This document shows, piece after piece, positions 49,902-62,008 of a stretch of 64,000 nucleotides of DNA. Origin of the DNA: Xylogone sp. PMI_703 (Eukaryota; Ascomycota; Leotiomycetes); the NCBI GenBank assembly GCA_021399445.1, contig JAJTUQ010000002.1, positions 7,068,001-7,132,000 of the forward strand, read 5' to 3'. The position numbers and the translations under genes are program-made. The notes beneath the pieces were generated by a model, which did not search any database, was not told the DNA's origin, and saw only the letters and a list, made by a program, of their open reading frames with translations. The first letter of the stretch is position 1. Every line of letters starts with the position of its first letter.

Positions 49902-49917
49902 TTATAAGGGTACATAA
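49795..49917 (+). pseudogene. Possible fragment of a TauD/TfdA-like dioxygenase
   Basis: A 40-codon open stretch ending in TAA reads AFAVRPNEFGVSCEIREVG, then MRAKLLTDVTNYK. This resembles the N-terminal FG(A/V)E...G(V/A)...LxxxxxxYKV segment of TauD-type 2OG enzymes. There is no start codon, no continuation and no iron motif, and it runs into the 3' end of the convergent peptidase gene. The match is short and could be chance. Confidence 0.22.
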
Positions 49918-51294
49918 TATTGCTCTAGCAATTCCCGGACCCTCTCTACAGGGAGTCCTTCAGCCCTGCGACCTTTCCAGCCAGTGAGCCCGTCCTTAGC
50001 AGCTACCATAGCATTCAAAATTGATTCTTCAGTAGCTTCGGCCACGGCATAAAAGAATGTATCTATACTCTCGTTCTTGATAGACTTCGTCTCAAAGCTC
50101 TCAGCTAGAGGATGATATCCTGGACCCGCAGGATCAGTTAGTAGATCATTGGGGGTATTTGCGGTTGAAAAGGCAAGGAAGATCTCCCCGGAGAATGTAC
50201 GACCAACTCCGTGACCGGTAACCTGAGATAGACCAACAGTAGCACGCTGTGCCAGTCGTCGTAATTGATGTGGAAGAAAGGGTGCATCGGTCCTGGAACA
50301 AATGTCAGAGCCAACATGATCGTTAAGTAGTTTAAAAATAAACCTACGCAATAATGACAATACAGCTGCCTTCATTCGCCTTCCCCTTTGGCTCATTTTG
50401 AACTTTCTCTTCCTCCTTTGCTTTCTCAGTGGCCTCTTTGATCAGCAGCCGGCCAATTGGGACACCACCAATTCTTAGATCTCTCATATACCCATAGTTA
50501 GCCTGGCATATTACACCAACTGTATATTCTTTCCCGTCCGTGCCTTTTACCAGCCTACTCGAGGTACCTAAAGAATGTGAGTATGACATAAAGGACACAG
50601 TTTATGAATGATTTACCAATCCCTCCTTTGAAACCATGGCATCTCATGCCAGTCCCACCTCCGTGCGATCCTTCAAGCACCTCTGGTGCATTTATTGCCT
50701 GGTCAATTGCGGCATAAACATGGTGCTTCTCCACTGCTGATCGACTGATATCATTCAGCACTATATCCAGCGTCTCGCAGACCACAGGGAGGCCAATGTT
50801 ACGAAACATCCCAAATTCATCTTCACCTCGTGCTTGAGCCTGCTCAATTTCCCACAAAAACAGCGCATCATATACTTTTCCTACGCTGAGGGTGTTGGTT
50901 AAGGCAATAGGCTATCCGCCATCAGGAAAGAGCTCTCCATGGTGAATAGAATATAATCAGAGCAAGCTTACCGCATTAAGATAACCGACTTCTTGTACCT
51001 GGTGGCTTGCCGTCATCTCTCCCATTCCATTGAGCTCATGTAGCCCGGCATAACATGACTTTGGCAGATCCTGGGGCTTGCGGGGTAGAATGACAGTGAC
51101 ACCTGTGTGCACAGCATCACCTTCATGGATAGTTGTTTGACCGACGTGCACATCTTGCGAGAAAATACGATTAGTCTCTATATAGCTATACCTGTGGGAG
51201 CCCGTTGCGCGCATTTACCAGGGACATCAAGTATAGAGTTCTTGGGACCGGTGGTCAATTGCCCGGGGCTGTATCCAATGTCACGAACGCGCAT
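49902..51294 (-). CDS. P1 family peptidase (S58, DmpA/beta-aminopeptidase-like)
   Basis: About 387 aa in five exons; introns 51218-51154, 50971-50912, 50616-50568 and 50347-50293. The N-terminus RVRDIGYSPGQL...LDVPDVHVGQTTI is typical of DmpA relatives. It is followed by HELNGMGEMTASHQVQEVG, ALTNTLSVGKVYDA, and a Gly-rich block SHGGGTGM. The likely autoprocessing and nucleophilic Ser is S252 in NEGSC, just before IVIIATDAPFLP, matching the position of the Ser in DmpA. These Ntn-type enzymes cleave themselves and then remove N-terminal amino acids, including D- or beta-residues in some members. The location is presumably cytosolic (no signal peptide). It is convergent with the small gene side and unlikely to be part of polyketide assembly. 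Confidence 0.92.
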
Positions 51295-51985
51295 GGCTAG
51301 GGGCTCTTATTGGTATATAATAATCAGAAGCACTTGACTATAGCAGTTCTCGAGGTGCTGTCAGTTCTGTACTTATACTCATAAGACTTTGATCGGGATT
51401 TGGGCAGAGCCGGCGTGATAGGCTTTCGGCTTTGATGCAGACGCCATGGCTTTCCGATAGCAGTTGTTACCGTATTTCAGTATTTTACAAACCCAATTAC
51501 ACAAATAGGTTTATCGTGCACAGCCAGACCGAAAAAACGATTTGAAGAGACGACTATATCAGGAGAAGAGAACGTCTCACCATCTTTTTTGCATCTACTA
51601 TCTACTCTGCATCCATGGTTCTGAGATGGGATTCTGCCAGTTCTTACCGTTATGACGGGATACGATCTTCGCAGTCTTCTTCACTCCTGGAGCGGCGTTC
51701 TATGTAACACTGTAACAGTGCATCCATAGTGAGACGCCAGTGGAACATGGGGGCTTCAACCCCCCTGGAACACGCTCAACGCGTAAACAAATGGCAGACG
51801 CGTGTCCGATTGCGGTATCATCGACCCTTGGGAGTCAACACACCAACTACAAGTATTATTGCGGGTTACATCCCCCTGTACAACACATGGTCACATCTTC
51901 TATCATTTCCTGTCAGTTAATATATTACAACCAATCAATCATAGTCAAGATTAAACCCTCCAATCGCGCCGGAAAAGCCGCAAAT
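51295..51985. other. Bidirectional upstream region of peptidase (-) and orphan gene (+)
   Basis: About 690 bases, no gene recognised. The open frame of the orphan gene extends into it from 51740, but the MPPKRK start is preferred. Confidence 0.45.
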
Positions 51986-53932
51986 ATGCCTCCCAAGAGA
52001 AAGACTCCCCTAGCGGTCGCAGACACCAACGTGCCCGCTGCCCCGCCAGCGAAGAAGGCAACTAAGGGGAAAGGCACCACTCAAGCAGCCTCCTCCGATG
52101 CAACATCGGCAGCCCCCACGAAGAAGTATAGATACACAGATCCTAGTGCTGTGCGTGCAGTACTCTGCTCTTGTTTGTCCATGAACCCCAAGCTTATGTA
52201 TATTCCAGTTTGCCAATCTCGAACCTGCCAAGATTTCTTTCATCAAGTGGCCTCGGACCGAGAGTTATGAGGACGTGGATAGCGATGTCGGCGACGAAGA
52301 AGAAGATATTGAGCCTGGATCATTGCAGGATATCCTCAATGGGATAGCTAATGAGAGGGCAGAAGCGGTCGGCGAGGCCATTAACGCGAAAATGGCAAAG
52401 GCCTGTCTCATATCAGGCTCGGAAATAAATGAGATTAGAGAGCAGACAGAAAAGCCTTTCCTGGAGAAGATGGATGAAACTAGGCAGAAGTTTGTGAGCG
52501 AGGGCAAGATGACGGAGGAAGAAGCAAAGGCAGTTACTGGGAGAGATGATAGAACAAGAAGGAGAAGAAGAAGAGCCAAGAGGAATCTCCAGAGAGCTGT
52601 TAACAATATACAGAGAGAACAGAACAAAGCTGTACGTCTGGCGCTTGAAGGAGATGGGAAAAGGGTTATCAAGGCAGCGAGGGAGAAAAAGCGCGTAACA
52701 GCCGAAGCCTCCAAACCTTTTGAGGAGAAGATGGCCAAGCTCAAAGAGACGTGGGTGAAGTACAGCGACGGGTTGACAGAAGAAGAGGTAATTGCAATCG
52801 TGCCAAACATACCAGATGGAGAAGAAGAAGACCCAGAGATTGAGAAGCAGAAGGAGAAAGAAAGAGAGAGGAGACGGAAAGAGGAAGAGGCCGTGCATCC
52901 TAGGGTGGTGACAGACGAGGGCTTTCCAGTCACCAAGGCTGGGCTAGAAAAGTTCGTGAAGATCAATGAAGAGATGGATAAACGTGATCCAGACATGCAT
53001 GCTATGTATATCTTCAATGATTATGCAGGCTACGGAGCGATCGAAGTTTTGGAAAATCTGGTAAGTTCATGAGTGACCATAAGCACTGAAAGTGGCTGGT
53101 CAAGGCGTATACGACCTCTATGCTAAATACACTTGAATAGGTTATTGAATTCAACAAGATCATTTTCAAGAAGGATGTCTCCCCGCTCGAAAAATGGGCC
53201 ATCATTGAAGGGATGACCCTCTACCTAGCAATGGGCAGCCACATGTCATTGATGAGTATGTGTACTCCCCATTGGCTTCTTTGCATACACCTTCTGGCTC
53301 CCGCTCTTCATCTAACAACATTCAACTAGTGAACGAAAATTCTGAAGGCGTCGGCGAAATATTTGATATGCTAGGCGTGATGTTCTTCACAGGCCTTGAT
53401 ATGCTCCATGAAGCCGAGCTGATCGGACCTACATCTCCACTCCCGGATAACCTGGGGCTGCTGACGCTATTCCTCCTCGACTTTATGACTAACACGGCTA
53501 GCGATTTCGACATTGGGTGGGCGCATTGGATCGTTTGGGCTGCGGATAAATACGGCGTTAAACTCACGACGTCGGAACGGGTTGACGGCGTGAAGCAGAA
53601 ACTTCTAGATGACTCGAGGCTTATATATCAGTTTGATAAGAGAAAGGGATTTGGTTGGAAGACTGAGGTAAGTTCACATTCTTACGGAACTCCAGTTTGG
53701 ATAAATCATCGCTCACTAACGCTGTTGATAATAGTATCCGAAGTTTAAGAGAGAACACCCCGGTGGAGATAGTTATGACATTACCAAGATGCCGGAATCA
53801 GAAGTAAAGAAGTATAAGTTTGACCACGCGAAAGAAGACGGCTCGGTCTCAGATGCAGGCTCAGATGACGAGAGCCGAATGTTGGGCACCGATGAGTCCG
53901 ATGTGGAGTCGGGTGTGGAGTTGGACCTGTGA
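51986..53932 (+). CDS. Highly charged coiled-coil protein of unknown function, probably nuclear
   Basis: About 555 aa in five exons; introns 52151-52208, 53061-53140, 53256-53329 and 53668-53734. The start MPPKRKTPL with further KK/KGKG clusters looks like a nuclear, DNA- or RNA-binding tail. Residues about 55-330 are very rich in Glu, Lys and Arg (RRRRRRAKR; KEKERERRRKEEE) and predicted to form long helices or coiled coils. After about 340 a folded domain follows with well-spaced hydrophobics (IIEGMTLYLAMGSHMSLM; LLTLFLLDFMTNTASDFDIGW). It ends in an acidic Ser/Asp-rich tail. No family is recognised. Splice sites are all canonical and the frame closes, so the gene is real. Confidence 0.75.
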
Positions 53933-54595
53933 GATTGAAGGGGTTGAGTTATGTGAAGATCATCTTGGTATTTAATGCTCCTGTATTTATTTTCCTTGCG
54001 TTACTAGATGCTTGGGTGTTATGCTTATTTATGGGCGTGGTCAGCGGTATTTTTAAATCGTATTTAACTTTGTTGCCCTGGTGGTTTTGAAACAAATGAG
54101 TTATACCAAATTGACATGTGCACCACTAGGTACCCTGCCCTATATGAATGCATATCATGGTGAGAGTGAATATATACTTAGATACCTCCATTAAGCTTTG
54201 TTGATAATACATCATACTAGTGTAAGTATTCAGATTCTTCTTTGTCCCAGGCGTTCTACCTCTCCTTACCATATAAAAAGTGGTCCATTATAGATGAGCC
54301 AAGAAGACAAGGGACATCGACTTTTGAAAGCTAGTAAGATTTATACACGGCTCACGTAACACGAGGGTAGAATATCCTAACTTCGTAGGGGATAAGAAGC
54401 GAGTACTTTGATAACGATGTATATCTGACTCCTACAGTAAAGCAAATTTATCGAAACTGGTCTCTTAGCAAAGATAGCAGAGAATCAAAGAGCATAAATA
54501 AATATCTATAAAGCATGCAACAGCAAACGGGCGAATAAAAAAAATCGATATCAACATTTGGCTGTTTCAGCCGCTGGAAGAACTCCGACCGGTCC
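53933..54595. other. Convergent 3' spacer between orphan gene and laccase
   Basis: About 660 bases. No gene is seen; the open frame running in from the laccase is ended by its last intron and true stop. Confidence 0.5.
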
Positions 54596-56769
54596 CTAAA
54601 GACCCGAATCGATTTGATCAACAACATTGTGACCACTATATTCCCACCATTTCCTACATGTATGTGCCATAATAGACGGAATAGATCGTTGTGTAATCTC
54701 ATCGGGACGTTCCTAGAAACCAAGTAAGTTAACTGTACCAAAAGACCGTAAAATACGAGGGAACGCACCATAATATTGATGTATAATCCATCACTAACAT
54801 GCCAGGCAACATGACAATGCAAAGGCCATACTCCAGGATTATCCGCAATGAAATCAAGCACAATGTAGCTCTCTATTTTGGGTTGTCCGTCAACCAGGAC
54901 CCCAGCGTCGATCAGTTGGGTATCTCGTCTCTGGGGGTTTTCTGGTCTTGTTAAAGTGCCATTAAATTTGCCCATTCCTTGAGCTACAACCCAGAAATCA
55001 TGTCCATGAAGATGCATAGGATGGGAGAATGGGACAATGCTATGAATCACTAAACGAATGGATCTGCTATTGCCGAAGTTGTAAACGTTCCACTGCGGGT
55101 CGTCTGGATAAGAAGTATTGCCCAGGTTAGCCAGTAGAAGAAGAGGATGACTAAAGTGATCAGTATTAGTCGGACTCTTGATAGCCAATGTTTTAATTAG
55201 GAATATGAGAGAATTTGCGTACTTGTAATTTGCAAGAAATGACTGATTGTTTAGTTTCCAAACTAGAGCTCCGGTTTCGTTTGCACCGAAGCTTATTTCG
55301 AGGTCTTGAGTGAAGGCCGGTTCTGCCGGAGGAGCCTCATGATACAGAGGCTCTGTGAGACTGAGGTTATCATTAGTGCAATTGGTAACTGTATATGGAG
55401 TTGCTGTTGACTGTGGTGTTGAATCGGTATCTGCCTCCTCATAGTAAATTGCAGCTAATGCAAGGGATTGATTAGTATGGCTGCACTCAGTTCTAATTTC
55501 ACTTCTCATCCAGTATGCATCTGTTGGATTCCCATGCGCGGTGACGAGAATATCAGTCCTTTGCCCAGCTCCCAGTGTCACCACTTTCGTCTCATATGGC
55601 TTGATTGGGATAAAATCATTCGCTATCACCGTCATAGTGTGATTGTCGATTGTGAACTTTTGCAGGCCTTCTGCTCCGGAGTTAATTAAGCGCAGCCTGT
55701 GTGTCTTGCCGGAATGGAACTTGAATTTGGATAATCCAGCGTTAGGTGTACATGCAGTCCCATTTTCGACAAGGGAGCAGTCATAATTCATCTTTCCGTT
55801 GATGAGATTGTTATCGGAATTCGGCACAGTAATTTTACCTGTAATGGCTTGAACAATAGGGTAATAAGGAGTGTGGAAATAATCGTTCTAGAAGCTCTTA
55901 GTTGTCTATTCACTGAAGATTTTGCAGTAACATACTATCAGGACTGGACCGAGATCATAGTCGTACTTAGCATGACGAGGACCGTAGATAACCATCGGTC
56001 CAAACAAGCCATCGGCATACTGAGCACTGTAATGTGAGTGGTACCAACCGGTGCCGTAAGTGTCAGCTCTAAAGGTGTACGTAAAAGTTCCATTTGGCGC
56101 AATTGGACACTGCGAAACTGTGTCCAGCTTTAGTACATAAGTGAGAGTTGGGCGCAAACAAATTCACCTGAAGGTACGCCATCAAACCATGGCGTCTCTC
56201 TCTGGAGAAGTCCGTGCCAATGAAGTGAAGTTCCTTCTTCTGGACCACTTATCTTATTTGTCACCGTAACCTATAGAGGGTCAGCAACTTGTAATTTACC
56301 TTTGATCGACTTGAATCAAATTTAGGCTTGCCTGAATGATATCCCCCCAATTTGCTTCTATCATCGGTCCCGGATATTGCCCATTGATGAGCAAGCTGCT
56401 CTTGTTAACACCATCTGGAGATAGATATCCGCGAGCTATTTCCCAATCGTAACGCCGAATAACACCGGTATTTGGTACATCTCTGGAACAAGTGCACTCT
56501 GCTGATCGAGCTCCCCATGGGTAACCATGTGGCAATGGCTTGGTGATTGGTTAGAAAGAGTTCTCATGAAGTATTGGATACCATACATTATCTGTTAAAA
56601 AATCTGGAAGGAATGAAGATTGCAGTGTTCCTAGAATTGAGCCTCCTGAAATCTTATATTAGGCTTCAAGTGTCAATACAATATCTATTTATCACTTACC
56701 ATTAGTAGCATTTTGCGAAAGACTTGCGGTTAGATTTGCGGCGCCAAGAATCGAAGAAATGAGCGTCAT
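54596..56769 (-). CDS. Laccase / multicopper oxidase, ascomycete type
   Basis: About 594 aa in eight exons; introns 56699-56646, 56586-56539, 56331-56271, 56167-56118, 55935-55888, 55222-55151 and 54768-54713. All four copper motifs are present: HWHG (exon 4), WYHSHYSAQ (exon 5), [10 protein letters not shown] and HCHVAWH (exon 7). The protein ends DSGL, the C-terminal plug typical of ascomycete laccases. It oxidises phenols with oxygen, outside the cell or in pigment vesicles; the N-terminal signal ([18 protein letters not shown]) is only moderate. The third intron has a GC donor (CAG|GCAAGC), needed to give the classic GDIIQVTVTN join. The 72-base intron near 55.2 kb keeps frame and could be mistaken for coding. 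It could couple or polymerise phenolic products. Confidence 0.94.
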
Positions 56770-57900
56770 GATAGCCAAAGATTGGATCAATACTACACTA
56801 CAAATAATGATAAATCAAATTCCAAACATGTTTTTAAAAAACCTCCGTCAGGATATATGAGTGTTTTATAGAGGTCAGCCCCTGTTAGCTGAAAGTTTTT
56901 GAAGACTACTAAAGCGGAATCCGCTGAGTCTAAGCTTGTGAGATTAAGATCATCATATACTCCAAACAAGCCACGAAAATCGGTGAATTGGAAATTTTTA
57001 CGCTCTTAGCCGCAGATATTCCTGTAATTAGAGAGGTGCTGATGAAAATATTGAATGTAGCAACCCGACCCATGCTCGGAATGATTCCCCGATTAGGATA
57101 TTTTACTCCAACGTAAGTATTCGCTTGTTTAGACAGCTGGAGAATGAAAAAGCAGCATATCCAAACCTGTGGCTGAGACATGCCTTTTGAAGCTCTAGAA
57201 TATTGAATAAGTGGAAGGCAAGAGCTACACATAAATCTAACTAACAAAATCCTATTGTAGAGAATAAAGTATATTCTATGAACTACTTGCAACGTACGAC
57301 AAAACGTCATTAGGGATTGAGGGAAATTTTACACAAGCTTGGGAAGGGTAATAGCGGTTAATCCTGCGCTGAGTCTACAGAGCTTGCAATACAAAGTCTA
57401 CAATATAGAACCCATAATATAAAAGATTAGGAACTTGCAGTACTTACAAAGCCTATATGGTTCATAATTATTTCACATTACATAGCATATGCTATTCTAG
57501 AGGCTTTGCATTGTATATTCTGTAAGCTCAGTATATTAGATTGATTATTTTAAGTCCTGGTGAACGGTAACCCCACTCTAAGATAAAGCTTAAGAAGATC
57601 ATATGGATCTATAAAGACGCCGAAACTTTTCTCAGCAGTTATAGTTCTACAACTCCTGACCTCTTACTTATGAGCTAATATATATATAACAATGATCTCA
57701 TGAATAACAATCTATCCTAGTATATAATGACATTAACTATACAGATAACAAATTTTGTAAAATCTAATTCCAATCCAATTTACCCAAAATGAGATTATAA
57801 CGACAAAGAATATTTGATTCACAATCTTACTTACTCTTCCCACACAATGTATTTTACTCTTGACTTAGTATTTCAAGTAAGTTCACCTTCAAACCTTTAC
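56770..57900. other. Intergenic, 1.1 kb, AT-rich
   Basis: Laccase promoter and 3' side of the RTA1 gene. A minus-strand frame of 126 codons (56930-57310) contains a membrane-like stretch but no clear start, splice structure or family, and is not called. Confidence 0.45.
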
Positions 57901-58983
57901 TTAGCGTGCATAAGTTGTGTCCTGACCCATCAATGACACCCCTTCCTTGCCACTCTCTTCACTAGGCACGGGGTGGTATTTAAGATCGTTAAACTTGTTT
58001 TGAAACCCGAAGCCAGGATGGAAAAGTATCAAAGCAAATACAGCAATTGTGATCATACTTGATGCATTCAATTAGTGTGGGCAAATCCAGTGGAATCGGA
58101 ATATGACATACCAGGATTCAAGAATGACAAACGGCGCTTCTTTCCTCATCAAAGAGTTATCCCAGCCCTTCCCAAGCTCGATAACTCTATAGACGCATCT
58201 GATGAAGATTGTGATAAAGGATATGGTCAGAGCCCATAGAAATCCACGGAATTTCACATTTTCACGGAGTTTGCTATAGGAGGCAGTCTTCCATGATGGG
58301 TATCTCCTTACACGTAGTGCGAAATCGACACAAGTCGCAGCAAAGGCGACCAGAGATATAATTTGAAAAATGAGGCCAGCCAGCATCAAGTGATTGCCCA
58401 AATTCATCGTAGATGGCTTCGTTGCCGCAGAAGCAACTCCGCCGCCGCCGCCTTGTAAGGAAAGAGATATAATATCGCAGGCAATAAAGAAACGAGTATA
58501 CCAGACTGGATTAACTCGAGAAATACCTTCGCCGTAAACTATAACGCTACAATGTATCAGATGTATGCCATAGTAAAACTTTCTCAGAACTCACATTCTT
58601 GACAGACACAAATATATCCCAGCTGAATAGAAAGCCGGAGCTGTAGTGAGACATACAATTTGGACAAGAAATCTGTTCAAAGTTAACAATCTGGGAAAAT
58701 GCGCAAACATAGATGGGCAGAGTCCTAACGTGCTGAGCTTGTAAGGATTGTTGTGCATGAGGATTCGTCCAAGATATCCGATCAGCTCAGAACTTGAGCC
58801 CAAAAACATCGCAGTCATAAAACTCCAGGTCTTGTACTTCCATCCCAAGGCAGTATGCGCGAGCAACGAAACGCCGAATAACCCCATGAATATAACACTA
58901 GCCGCAACATTCGGTGGATAGCCCAAGCTGGAGCCATCTGCAGGGCAGCCTGGACCGATTTCTTTACAGGTCATATCCGCCAT
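57901..58983 (-). CDS. RTA1-like membrane protein
   Basis: About 307 aa in four exons; introns 58729-58673, 58594-58547 and 58111-58058. Seven hydrophobic segments are visible. Family sequence includes FLVQIVCLTTAPAF, IYLCLSRIVIVYGEGISR, FIACDIISLSLQGGGGGVAS, RCVYRVIELGKGW and ALILFHPGF. RTA1 proteins sit in the plasma membrane and are tied to resistance to toxic lipophilic compounds (7-aminocholesterol in yeast) or lipid movement. The first intron is 57 bases, keeps frame and contains a TTAAC branch site; removing it restores the FLVQIVCL motif right after the NPY segment. It may protect against a membrane-active product, but such genes are common across fungal genomes. Confidence 0.92.
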
Positions 58984-59837
58984 TGTGTATGGATTTAGAG
59001 GAAAGAAATGTTGATGTATGAAACGAAGGAACAGGTGATGATTGGAGAAACGAAAGCATGCAAGAATGAAAGAGTAGATTATGAGTTGAGAGAGTAAATA
59101 TATAGCACGGAAGTACATGGTACAATATAAATGTAAAGACCTTTATCACTATCTTACCCAGAACAGGAGGTATCCCATCTAACCCTTAGCTGAACGACTT
59201 AGTCCCTGAGCTCTAGCCGCAAAATATCCCCAATTAGCCAGATTTATGCGGTCCATATGTAGGCAAGAAGAGGTCGGTTTTGCGCACAGAGCCGCCTACG
59301 GTGACTTTTCATCGTATTCTATTTCGTATACTATAATTGGAGAGTTAGTACTTACACTCCCTACAATTGTAAGCTTAAAATTTGATGCATAGACACGTCT
59401 TCAGCTTTTCACCCTTGCGCATGTTGATCGGTATCACCGAAAATATAATGAGTCCCATAGCCACAGGGCTGAGATTGAGGTGGCAAGCACCAAGAGGATG
59501 GTAAGTTGAGATTGGGGTCAGATCCGTAAGCACTACAATTTTCCCTTCCGCTTTGGGAAATTTTTGCGGCCAGGGTAAGAGGGCACCCGGCCGTACATCG
59601 TCTATTCAAACCCTTCGATAGGGAACACTTCGCTCTTTTAGAGTGTAATAGATAATTAATGCAAGGACTTAAAATATCTTATGCGACATATCGACCAGGC
59701 TCTCCTCTGCTCATAAGTACTAGAGTTCTTCTTAGAGGTGCTTATGTCTCTTTGAGGAAAGTTTTCCAGGCAGTATCGCTTCATCTTTGTCCCGTTGGAG
59801 ACAAGACTTTCATTTTATTGGAATCCCTTTGATCAAA
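58984..59837. other. Bidirectional upstream region of RTA1 gene (-) and regulator (+)
   Basis: About 850 bases. A 66-codon minus-strand frame is not convincing. No gene is seen. Confidence 0.45.
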
Positions 59838-61502
59838 ATGGGTCGTCATGTCGGTCGTAGTAGAGCTTGCAATACATGCAAAAAGCGAAAATTAAAGGTG
59901 TGGCCCGGATTCCCGGGTGTTTCTTCCAGGCGCCCTGTCTGTCTCTGCCAAATTACAAAGCTGCTAACTACAAGCCATAGTGCGATGAGACCTTTCCTGA
60001 GTGTTATCAATGCATTAGTGCTGGCAGAAAATGCTCTGGGCCACTGCAAGGTACTCTATTTGTTGACATGTCGGAACCGGTAAAGCAAAGAGTAGTGGAC
60101 ATAAAAGCCAACAACGGTGAAAAGGGGGGAAGGCGCAACAAGTTGCAACCAGTTTTGTACGCAGCAAATGGATCTGTGGCTTGCGCAAATACTTCCAGAG
60201 ATCCCAGTAAAGAACTCTCTCAGTTTAATGACTCAAGGCTTCCCACCACCTACCAGCCGGAAAAGGGAGATATATTCCAGTCGCTTTATCTCGCCCATTT
60301 CATCTCCTCCCAAGACACCGAATACCAGTCATGGATATCTAAGCTACCTCATATTTTGTCACTCCCCAACTCGTTAGATCGACCTGAAGTATATGCCATA
60401 AGGGCAACCACTATGGCATTTTACGGAAGACTATCAAAAAATGAACAGCTCCAGCTAGAGGCATCGAAATGGTATGCCAAGGGACTCAAAGCTCAACGAG
60501 AGAGTTTGCCTATTACAGCCAACAGTCGCGGGCAAGAGCCACATACTCAAGGAGCCGTATGCTCAGCCATAATGTTCTCTCTTTTTGAGTCTGTCATATG
60601 CACTGATCCAATGGGATGGATGCACCACTATGATGCAGCGGGGAAGATACTTGAGATTGTTGGACCAGAGAACTGCCAGACTGGTATGATGTTCATGTTT
60701 TTCCAGACTGTAAGGCTATCATCCGTAAGTTCTAACTATTGATTGATATTTTATTGATTGTTATGAGTGGTCCTACTAATATTGAGTATAGTTCGTAATA
60801 GCCTTAACGAGGGATGTTCCTTCCACGCTCGCATCAGAACCCTGGTGCACCATTCCGTTTTCCGTCCATACAAAGTCTCCATTCGATAGACTTGTAGACT
60901 TGCTCTTACAGCTACCAGCCTGCATGCCCATACGCAATACAATGAGAGCATCGCGGGAAAAGGATATCCTGGAATCGGAAATATTGGCACAATGCCTGAC
61001 TAATACAGCTCAGCATATATTGTCACAGATCCATGCTCTCTGGGAAAATCAAAAATTAGAAATGGATCCAGACTACGATACGCGTCTTGAAACACTCTCA
61101 TCGCATCTTTCGAACCCACTTACCAGTAACCAGCCACCTCCTTATACAATCCCATTCCTAAGCTCCACTAATGCATATTTTGCATCTATGTACGATGCCG
61201 GTAATATCATTGCATTGGGATGTTTAGCTGCTGCCTCATGGACACCGGAAGTGTACTTACACCAAATGGCGGTACATGGTGCATCTATTCTAAATTCTGC
61301 TGAGTATCATCAGTCCCAGGGATGTTATAATGGCGGTTCGTTCTCAATGATATTCCCAGTTAAGCTGGTCTGTTTATTATCGCCGTCCGAATCTTTGAGA
61401 GCCACGGCTCAAGAGCTGCTGTTGATGTGGGGTAGGCGCAGAGGGTTACTAGATATTGTTGAAATCGGAGTGCCGTCCTTCATGGACCGTAGCCATGGGT
61501 GA
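59838..61502 (+). CDS. Zn2Cys6 transcription factor
   Basis: About 504 aa in three exons; introns 59898-59980 and 60725-60791. The zinc cluster is complete once intron 1 is removed: CNTCKKRKLK in exon 1 and CDETFPECYQCISAGRKC in exon 2, a regular C-x2-C-x6-C-x6-C-x2-C-x6-C. The intron falls exactly before the third Cys. The body is of the C-terminal helical type common in pathway regulators and lacks a clear PF04082 block (AVCSAIMFSLFESVICTD; AYFASMYDAGNIIALG). It is nuclear, divergent to the RTA1 gene. It may regulate RTA1, the laccase or the cluster; no target is visible from sequence. Confidence 0.9.
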
Positions 61503-62008
61503 ATTGAGCCAAATACAAGCGGAAGCGGGAGTTATAAACTGCAGGATACCCTTCAATAGAGAGGCATATTAACAATATTTCATAAATCTAGCCTTTGCAA
61601 ATTGCATCATCTAGCTCTACAAAGCTCACTCGCACAGTTATATTGAACTGCCAAAATGTATATCCATAGAAAAGCCATGGGATGGCTTGTCAATTATGGG
61701 GCCGACAGGGGTGAACTAAAACTCATGTATTTTAACGTGTACGGCATAATATCAAAGGAAAAAAAACCTTTCGAGATAGTCGACGAATTAACTTGGCGGT
61801 GCTAAGTTACTGTGAGAGACAATATACTCGACTTACAGTGGTGTTGGTGTTGCATGGGAAAGTTTAGCCAACCACGCCAATCTGCGTTCGGGCCTTAGGC
61901 ATTACAGTTCATTCTATGACAACAGTGTATCATGTTCTCTACACCTCTTATTACCAGCTTCTAATATAATAGTCTGGCGTAGGTACGATCTCATGATATA
62001 TCTACGTT
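61503..62008. other. Intergenic between two regulators
   Basis: About 500 bases, no gene recognised. Confidence 0.5.

Noticed and set aside
52265..53017. 250-codon open frame antisense to the charged orphan gene
   Set aside because: It is the Ser/Leu/Phe-rich mirror of a Glu/Lys/Arg-rich coding strand; the sense gene has clean splicing.
56930..57310. 126-codon minus-strand frame with a membrane-like stretch
   Set aside because: Some resemblance to ferric-reductase-type helices was considered, but no heme-ligand pattern, start or continuation could be found.
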